Source of the DNA: Tabrizicola sp.
GTDB lineage: Bacteria > Pseudomonadota > Alphaproteobacteria > Rhodobacterales > Rhodobacteraceae
Direction: 5' to 3'
NCBI GenBank assembly: GCA_025458105.1
Contig: JALOTD010000041.1
Location: forward strand, 1 to 32,142
DNA length: 32,142 nucleotides
Program-made: the position numbers and the translations under genes
Shown here: positions 26,645-32,142 of the stretch, in pieces
How the letters are laid out: each line of letters opens with the position of its first letter
Numbering within the stretch: the first letter of the stretch is position 1
The notes under the pieces: generated by a model
What the model was told of the DNA's origin: nothing
The model's database searches: none
What the model saw: only the letters and a program-made list of their open reading frames with translations

Positions 26645-27888
26645 CTGACCTGACCCCCCGCGAAATCGTCTCTGAGCTTGATCGCTTCATCATTGGCCAG
26701 AAGGACGCCAAGCGCGCTGTTGCGGTGGCTTTGCGCAATCGCTGGCGCAGAAAGCGGCTTGGCGATGACCTGCGGGATGAGGTCTATCCGAAGAACATCC
26801 TGATGATCGGCCCGACCGGCGTAGGCAAGACCGAGATCTCTCGCCGCCTTGCCAAGCTGGCCAAGGCACCGTTCCTAAAGGTCGAGGCGACCAAGTTTAC
26901 CGAAGTGGGCTATGTCGGGCGCGATGTGGATTCCATCATCCGCGACCTCGTCGATGTTGCGATCAACGACACCCGGACAGCCATGCGCGAAGAGGTGAAG
27001 GTCCGCGCCCATAAGGCCGCCGAGGACCGGGTGATCGAGGCGCTAGCCGGCAAAGACGCCCGCGACCAGACGCGCGAGATGTTCCGGGGCGACGCTGCGC
27101 CTGCCATGCCCCTGGGATTTGGCATGCCCGGAATGGAACAGCAGATGCAGGGGCTGCAGGACCTGTTCAAGGCCTTCGGCGGACGGTCCACCCGCAAGCG
27201 AATGACCGTGGCGCAAAGCTATGACATCTTGATCGGGCAAGAAGCTGACAAGCTTCTGGATGACGAGGCTGTGCGCACGGCGGCGCTGGAGGCTGTGCAA
27301 GAGAATGGCATCGTCTTCCTGGATGAGATCGACAAGATCTGCGCCCGGTCCGACGCGCGGGGGGCCGACGTCTCCCGCGAAGGCGTCCAGCGCGACCTCC
27401 TGCCCTTGATCGAAGGCACCACGGTGTCCACCAAGCATGGCCCGGTGAAAACCGACCACATCCTCTTCATCGCTTCCGGCGCCTTCCACATCGCCAAGCC
27501 CTCAGACCTCTTGCCCGAGCTGCAGGGCCGCCTGCCGATCCGCGTCGAACTTGCGCCCCTGACGGAAGCGGATTTCGTCTCGATCCTGACCGAAACTGAC
27601 AACGCCCTGACCCGCCAGTACAAGGCGCTGATGGCGACCGAGGATGTGCAGGTCACCTTCACGGCTGACGGTATCGCGGCCCTTGCCCACATCGCAGCCG
27701 AGGTGAACCGGGCGGTGGAAAACATCGGCGCGCGGCGGCTTTACACGGTGATGGAGCGGGTGTTCGAGGAACTCAGCTTCCACGCCCCGGATCGCTCTGG
27801 CCAGTCGGTGACTGTCGATTCGGCCTTTGTAGAGACGAATCTGGGCGCGCTGGCCCGGTCCGCCGATATCTCGCGGTATGTGTTGTGA
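26641..27888 (+). CDS. hslU: ATP-dependent protease ATPase subunit HslU
   Basis: HslU is the AAA+ unfoldase that feeds substrates into HslV. The 415-residue protein has Walker [10 protein letters not shown] (Lys63), Walker [10 protein letters not shown] (Asp228, Glu229), [20 protein letters not shown] with the sensor region, and the C-terminal [18 protein letters not shown]. It is about 20 residues shorter than usual relatives. The I-domain (about residues 105-200), which handles substrates, reads [20 protein letters not shown] and then [11 protein letters not shown], missing the segment with the KLKxGELDD...IEL pattern. The frame is open, so this may be a natural variant or an in-frame deletion. 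The start overlaps the membrane protein stop (ATGA), and the stop overlaps the aldo/keto reductase start (GTGA). Confidence 0.93.
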   Translation: MTDLTPREIVSELDRFIIGQKDAKRAVAVALRNRWRRKRLGDDLRDEVYPKNILMIGPTGVGKTEISRRLAKLAKAPFLKVEATKFTEVGYVGRDVDSIIRDLVDVAINDTRTAMREEVKVRAHKAAEDRVIEALAGKDARDQTREMFRGDAAPAMPLGFGMPGMEQQMQGLQDLFKAFGGRSTRKRMTVAQSYDILIGQEADKLLDDEAVRTAALEAVQENGIVFLDEIDKICARSDARGADVSREGVQRDLLPLIEGTTVSTKHGPVKTDHILFIASGAFHIAKPSDLLPELQGRLPIRVELAPLTEADFVSILTETDNALTRQYKALMATEDVQVTFTADGIAALAHIAAEVNRAVENIGARRLYTVMERVFEELSFHAPDRSGQSVTVDSAFVETNLGALARSADISRYVL

Positions 27889-28895
27889 CTATCATTGCGC
27901 CCCCTGCCCCGTCTTTCCCGGCCGACTGGCCCCGGTTCGGGATGGGCTGTGCGTCGCTGGGCAACATCTTTCAGGCCTACACCGAAGCTGAAGCGCGCGA
28001 GACCTTCGCCGCCGCCTGGGATGCGGGGGTTCGCTACTTTGACACCGCGCCCTGGTATGGACATGGGCTTTCAGAACACCGTCTGGGGACCGCTTTGCGC
28101 GACTGGCCGCGAGATCAGGTGGTCGTGTCCACCAAGGTCGGCCGCGTCTACGACCCCGCGCCACGCGGGCGGGATGTGCGGGTCAATTGGAAAGGTGGGC
28201 TCAACTTTGCGGTCCGCTACGACTATTCCGCCGATGGGTTCGAGGCCTCTCTGGCGCAAAGTCGTTTGCGGTTGGGTCAACCGGTGGTCGATGCCCTGAT
28301 CATCCACGACCTTGACCGCGACTACCACGGCCGGGCGTTTGACGGACACATGAAAGACCTCACCGGCTCGGGCCTTGCCTATTTGCACCGGTTGAAGGCT
28401 GACGGAGTGATTTCGGCCGTGGGCATGGGGATGAATACGCTCGCCGACTTCACTGCCATCGCCCCCTGGATCGAGGTCGATTTCTTCCTGGTCGCCCTGC
28501 CCTACACCCTGGCAGATCAGGCGGCCCTGCGCGGCCCGATGGCCGACTGTCTGCGGCGGGGCATCAAGGTGGTGATCGGCGCCCCCTTCGCATCGGGCCT
28601 TCTGGCCAACCCTTCCGCTCCCGGAGTGATGTACGCTTACGCTCCGGCCAGCCCCGAGATGGTTGCGAAGGCCCGCGCGATCGAAGCGGTGTGCCAGCGA
28701 CACGGCATCCCCCTGCCCGCCGCCGCCCTGCAGTTTCCTCTGCTGCATGCAGCGGTCGTCTCAGTGATCCCTGGGGCTGTTTCAGGAGCCCAGGTAACCC
28801 AGAACGCGGCCAACCTGGCACTGCCCATTCCGGGTGAACTGTGGCACGACCTCAAGATGCAGGGGTTAATTGATACCGACGCCCCTACTGGTTGA
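27885..28895 (+). CDS. Aldo/keto reductase (AKR, D-threo-aldose / L-fucose dehydrogenase-like)
   Basis: This 336-residue NAD(P)-dependent oxidoreductase has the aldo/keto reductase catalytic tetrad: Asp53 ([15 protein letters not shown]), Tyr58, Lys84 (VSTKVGR) and His141 (ALIIHDLD). The N terminus [10 protein letters not shown] and the SEHRLGTAL motif place it near D-threo-aldose 1-dehydrogenase, pyridoxal 4-dehydrogenase and L-fucose dehydrogenase. The actual sugar or aldehyde substrate cannot be told apart by eye. The start is GTG at 27885, overlapping the hslU TGA (GTGA), so it is the fourth gene of the hslV operon. The functional link to proteolysis is unclear. mutS starts 48 bases downstream on the same strand and may be in the same transcript. 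Confidence 0.88.
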   Translation: MTIIAPPAPSFPADWPRFGMGCASLGNIFQAYTEAEARETFAAAWDAGVRYFDTAPWYGHGLSEHRLGTALRDWPRDQVVVSTKVGRVYDPAPRGRDVRVNWKGGLNFAVRYDYSADGFEASLAQSRLRLGQPVVDALIIHDLDRDYHGRAFDGHMKDLTGSGLAYLHRLKADGVISAVGMGMNTLADFTAIAPWIEVDFFLVALPYTLADQAALRGPMADCLRRGIKVVIGAPFASGLLANPSAPGVMYAYAPASPEMVAKARAIEAVCQRHGIPLPAAALQFPLLHAAVVSVIPGAVSGAQVTQNAANLALPIPGELWHDLKMQGLIDTDAPTG

Positions 28896-28943
28896 AAGAC
28901 CGCGCCGCCCCGGTGTAGGCTATCGCATCACCCGGGGGATGCC

Positions 28944-31412
28944 GTGACCGACGACGCCGTGACGCCGATGATGGCGCAGTATCTGGAGATCAAGGCGCAG
29001 AACCCTGGCGCGCTGTTGTTCTACCGGATGGGCGATTTCTACGAGATGTTCTTCGACGACGCGGTCGCCGCCGCCGCCGCGCTGGACATCGCGCTGACGA
29101 AACGCGGGTTTCATCTGGGTGAGCCCATTGCCATGTGCGGCGTCCCGGTCCATTCCGCCGAAGGCTACCTTCTGACGCTGATCCGCAAGGGCTTCCGCGT
29201 CGCCATCGCCGAACAGCTGGAAGACCCGGCCGAGGCGAAGAAGCGCGGCTCCAAATCCGTGGTCAAACGCGACGTTGTCCGCCTCGTTACCCCCGGCACG
29301 CTGACCGAGGATTCCCTCCTCGAAGCCCGCCGCCACAACTTCCTCGCCGCCTACTCGGAAGTCCGCGACCAGGCGGCGCTGGCCTGGGCCGACATCTCGA
29401 CCGGCGAGTTCCGGGTGATGCCCTCGTCGCTCGTTCGGCTGGGCCCCGACCTGGCCCGCGTCGCCCCGCGCGAACTGCTTCTCAGCGAGGCGCGGGAGCA
29501 CGAAATAGTCTCTAACATGGCTGAAATGGGGGTTTCCGTAACGCCGCTGTCGCGTGGCAGCTTCGATTCCACCAACGCCGAGCGTCGCCTCTGCGACCTC
29601 TTCCACGTCGCCTCGCTGGACGCTTTCGGCACCTTCGATCGGGCCGAAGTCTCGGCGATGGGCGCGCTCGTCGACTACTTCCACCTCACCCAGCGCGGCC
29701 GGATGCCGCTTCTGCGCGCCGCAACCTGGAACTGACGCAAGCCCTCTCCGGCGGCCGCGAAGGCTCCCTCCTCGCCGCCATCGACCGCACCGTCACCGCC
29801 GGCGGCGCGCGCCTCCTCGAACGCCGGATTTCCTCGCCGTCCCTTGACCTCCACACCATCCACGCCCGCCAGGCCGCGCTCGACTACCTCCTCGACGCCC
29901 CCACCCTCCGCAACCAACTCCGCGAAGCCCTGCGCCGCGTCCCCGACATCGCCGCGATCCGTGCGGGGCTGGAGCAGGCGGGCCGCATCGCCCAGCTCCT
30001 TACCGACGCCCCGCCCCTGCTGCATGAGGCCGCCCAGTCCCTCCTCGGCCACGACCAACTCGTCGCCCACCTCACCCGCGCCCTCGTCGCCGAACCGCCC
30101 CTCCTCACCCGCGACGGCGGCTATATCGCCCCCGGCTACGACCCCGAACTCGACGACACCCGCGCCCTCCGCGACGAAGGCCGCGGCGTCATCGCCCGGA
30201 TGCAGGCCGAGTACATCGAGGCGACCGGCGTCCAAAGCTTGAAGATCAAGCACAACAACGTGCTCGGCTACTTCATCGAGACCACCACCACCCACGAAGA
30301 CCGCATGCGCGCCATGCCGGATCTCTTCATCCACCGCCAGACCCCGCATCCTCAACTCCGCCAACCACGCGCTGGAGATCGAAAAGCGTCACTACACGGC
30401 CCTCAAGGCCCAAATCCTCGACCACTCCGCCCCCATCGCCCTCGCCGCCCGGGCACTCGCCGAGATCGACCTCGCCGCCGCCTTCGCCGACCTCTCCGCC
30501 GAGGAAAACTGGTGCAAGCCAGAGGTCGACGACAGCCGTGCCTTCCAGATCACCGGCGGCCGTCACCCCGTCGTCGAACGCGCCCTCCGCAAGGACGGCC
30601 AACCCTTCGTCGCCAACGACTGCGCCTTGACCTCCAAGGACACCCCGGCGATCTGGCTCCTCACCGGCCCGAACATGGCCGGGAAATCCACCTTCCTCCG
30701 CCAGAACGCCCTGATCGCCCTCCTCGCCCAGGCCGGCTCCCATGTCCCCGCCACGTCAGCCCGCATCGGCCTCGTCTCCCAGCTTTTCAGTCGGGTCGGC
30801 GCTTCCGACGACCTCGCCCGGGGCCGCTCCACCTTCATGGTCGAGATGGTCGAAACCGCCGCCATCCTGAACCAGGCCGACGACCGCGCGCTGGTGATCC
30901 TGGACGAAATCGGCCGCGGCACCGCGACCTACGACGGCCTAAGCATCGCCTGGGCCACCCTAGAATACCTGCACGAAGTCAACCGCTCCCGCGCCCTCTT
31001 CGCCACGCATTACCACGAGATGACCGCGCTCGCGGGCAAGCTATCGGGCGTGAAGAACGCCACAGTCACCGTCAAGGAATGGGAAGGCGAGGTCATCTTC
31101 CTGCACGAAGTCCGCGAGGGCGCGGCCGACCGCAGCTACGGCGTCCAGGTCGCGCGGCTGGCGGGCCTGCCGCCTTCGGTCATCGAACGGGCCAAGGTCG
31201 TCCTCGACGCGCTGGAGAAAGGTGACCGCGAGGGCGGCAAGCAGGCCACCCTGATCGACGACCTTCCCCTCTTCCGCGCCGCACCGCCCCCGCCCCTGCC
31301 GCAAAAGCAGAAGACCTCAGCCGTCGAGGAGCGGCTGAAGGACATCCATCCGGATGAACTCACCCCGATGGAAGCCCTGAAACTTATCTATGAAATCAAG
31401 GGGCTGGCGTAG
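28944..31412 (+). pseudogene. mutS: DNA mismatch repair protein MutS, broken into three reading segments
   Basis: MutS recognises mismatches and starts mismatch repair. The first segment (28944 to about 29717, GTG start) has the mismatch-binding GDFYEMF and ends LLR. The second (about 29717-30343, another frame) runs [13 protein letters not shown] to FIHRQT. The third (about 30345-31412, back in the first frame) begins [15 protein letters not shown]. It carries Walker [24 protein letters not shown], Walker [16 protein letters not shown] and FATHYHEM. Each break lacks about 17 residues that normally join the segments, by 3n+1 and then 3n+2 bases. A further gap near 29947 (VPD then IAAIRAG) looks in-frame. 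As written, translation stops at 29735 after 263 residues, which would make the gene non-functional. All three segments are well conserved, so the losses are either recent or artefacts. The start and family are secure. Confidence 0.88.
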
Positions 31413-31431
31413 GGTGGGCGACGCGCCCACC
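31413..31431. terminator. Hairpin between convergent mutS and grpE
   Basis: GGTGGGCG (31413-31420) pairs perfectly with CGCCCACC (31424-31431) around a 3-base ACG loop, directly after the mutS stop and before the grpE stop. There is no T-tract, so a Rho-independent terminator is uncertain. Its position between convergent genes supports a transcription-ending or mRNA-protecting role. Confidence 0.5.
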
Positions 31432-31435
31432 GCCC

Positions 31436-31963
31436 CTACCCAGCCGTGTTCGACGACACCCCGACCTGCGCCGGGCGCAGCAATCGGTCGTGCAGCAGGA
31501 ACCCTTCCGTGGCCACCTGGATGATCTGTCCCGCCTTCGTCCCCGGCAGCGGGGCCTCGAACATCGCCTGGTGCAGCTGCGGGTCGAACTGGTCGCCCAC
31601 GGCGGGCGAGATCATCGTGATCCCGTGCTTCGTCATCACATTGGTCAGCTCGCGCAGGGTCAGCTCGACGCCTTCAATCAGCGCCGCCGAAGCCGCCCGA
31701 GACTCCTCCGGGATCGCCTGGATCGCGCGGTTCAGGTTGTCGTAGACCGGCAAGAGGTCCCGCGCCAACCGCGTCCCGCCGTACATCTCGGCCTCTTTCC
31801 GGTCGCGCTCGGCCCGTTTCCGCGAATTTTCGGCATCCGCCAGCACCCGCATGAACTTGTCGCGCAGCTCGTCCCGCTCGGCCCGCAGGGCCTCAAGCTC
31901 ATCCATCTGGGGTTCAAACTCTTCCAGCTCCACCTGCGAGACGGTGGGTTCTTCCTGCGACAT
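31436..31963 (-). CDS. grpE: Nucleotide exchange factor GrpE
   Basis: GrpE releases ADP from DnaK in the Hsp70 cycle. The 175-residue protein has an acidic N terminus (MSQEEPTVSQVELEEFEP), a long helix forming the dimer stalk (about 20-80, with DKFMRVLADAENSRKRAERD and RLARDLLPVYDNLNRAI), and the C-terminal beta domain VGDQFDPQLHQAMFEAP then GFLLHDRLLRPAQVGVS. Length is normal for alphaproteobacteria. The ATG at 31963 has AAGGA 8 bases upstream; a longer frame from 32056 reads through the hrcA end and is rejected. It follows hrcA by 16 bases on the same strand, the classic heat-shock arrangement, so repression by HrcA is expected. The CIRCE operator would lie upstream of hrcA, outside the window. 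Confidence 0.95.
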   Translation of the reverse strand: MSQEEPTVSQVELEEFEPQMDELEALRAERDELRDKFMRVLADAENSRKRAERDRKEAEMYGGTRLARDLLPVYDNLNRAIQAIPEESRAASAALIEGVELTLRELTNVMTKHGITMISPAVGDQFDPQLHQAMFEAPLPGTKAGQIIQVATEGFLLHDRLLRPAQVGVSSNTAG

Positions 31964-31979
31964 TGCGCTTCGTCCTTCT

Positions 31980-32142
31980 TCAGCCCTTGCCGCGGTCAGA
32001 GACCAGGCGGCCCACCAGCTGGGCGGTGTAATCGACGATCGGGACGATGCGGCCATAGTTCAGCCGAGTCGGACCGATGACGCCCACCGCGCCGATGATT
32101 TTCCGATCAGCGTTCATATAGGGAGAAACCACCAGACTTGAA
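31980..32142 (-). CDS. hrcA: Heat-inducible transcription repressor HrcA (C-terminal end only)
   Basis: The last 53 complete codons of HrcA are visible, reading SSLVVSPYMNADRKIIGAVG then VIGPTRLNYGRIVPIVDYTA and ending RGKG. The GAVGVIGPTRLNYGRIVPIV type sequence is the most conserved part of the HrcA C terminus. HrcA represses chaperone operons at CIRCE operators. The gene enters from the right edge, and its DNA-binding domain is outside the window. Its TGA (31982-31980) is 16 bases before the grpE ATG, so the two are one transcript. Confidence 0.93.
   Translation of the reverse strand, partial: SSLVVSPYMNADRKIIGAVGVIGPTRLNYGRIVPIVDYTAQLVGRLVSDRGKG

Noticed and set aside
30200..31225. A 341-codon frame on the plus strand beginning inside mutS
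   Set aside because: Its first 47 or so residues are genuine MutS sequence (second segment, to HRQT). After the frame break it becomes arginine/proline-rich shadow sequence, while the true MutS continues in another frame.
28944..31412. Programmed ribosomal frameshifting as an explanation for mutS
   Set aside because: Frameshifting would keep all residues. Here about 17 family residues are missing at each break, and no slippery heptamer or pseudoknot is apparent.

Overview
The window is GC-rich chromosomal DNA of an alphaproteobacterium, most likely of the family Rhodobacteraceae (Rhodobacter/Gemmobacter/Tabrizicola-like). The HslV, HslU, MutS, PheS, ArgG and ribosomal protein S15 sequences all read like that family, as do the hrcA-grpE pair and many 4-base ATGA/GTGA gene overlaps. 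No phage, insertion sequence, CRISPR array, tRNA or rRNA was seen. Most genes are housekeeping.

Layout. 1-7780 (minus strand) holds two chains. The first is hslO (disrupted), a CoA-type NUDIX hydrolase and cca. The second is two half-size ABC exporter subunits followed by an rRNA uracil methyltransferase that runs off the left edge. 7859-10061 holds a small NUDIX gene, a receiver-PP2C phosphatase (SpoIIE/RbaY type) and a divergent Hpt phosphotransfer protein. 10068-13462 holds ilvA, a six-helix membrane protein and divergent argG. 13467-19114 (minus) is a tightly coupled five-gene operon: class IV aminotransferase, PhyH-type dioxygenase, sulfotransferase-like protein, secreted S33-type peptidase and a DUF3137-like membrane protein. 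19243-20784 is pheS plus a DUF4304-like gene. 20848-22405 is a VOC protein and a divergent TetR regulator with a DUF1643 gene, sharing an operator of interleaved palindromes. 22410-24962 holds an RTX repeat protein, rpsO with a terminator, and a capsule-type glycosyltransferase-like gene. 25035-28895 is hslV, a membrane protein, hslU and an aldo/keto reductase, every junction overlapping by 4 bases. 28944-31412 is mutS, broken into three reading segments. The right edge is grpE and the 3' end of hrcA.

Two things stand out. First, the aminotransferase/dioxygenase/sulfotransferase cassette looks like a small, undescribed biosynthetic or modification pathway; its aminotransferase has Thr where the family has the Glu that holds the PLP pyridine nitrogen. 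Second, several conserved genes lack short blocks: mutS has three gaps of about 17 residues each (two change frame, one is in frame), hslO lacks about 30 residues with a frame change, and HslU has a shortened I-domain. This is either real decay, perhaps in a mismatch-repair-deficient lineage, or a repeated assembly or amplification artefact. Family comparisons were made from memory, without database searches.
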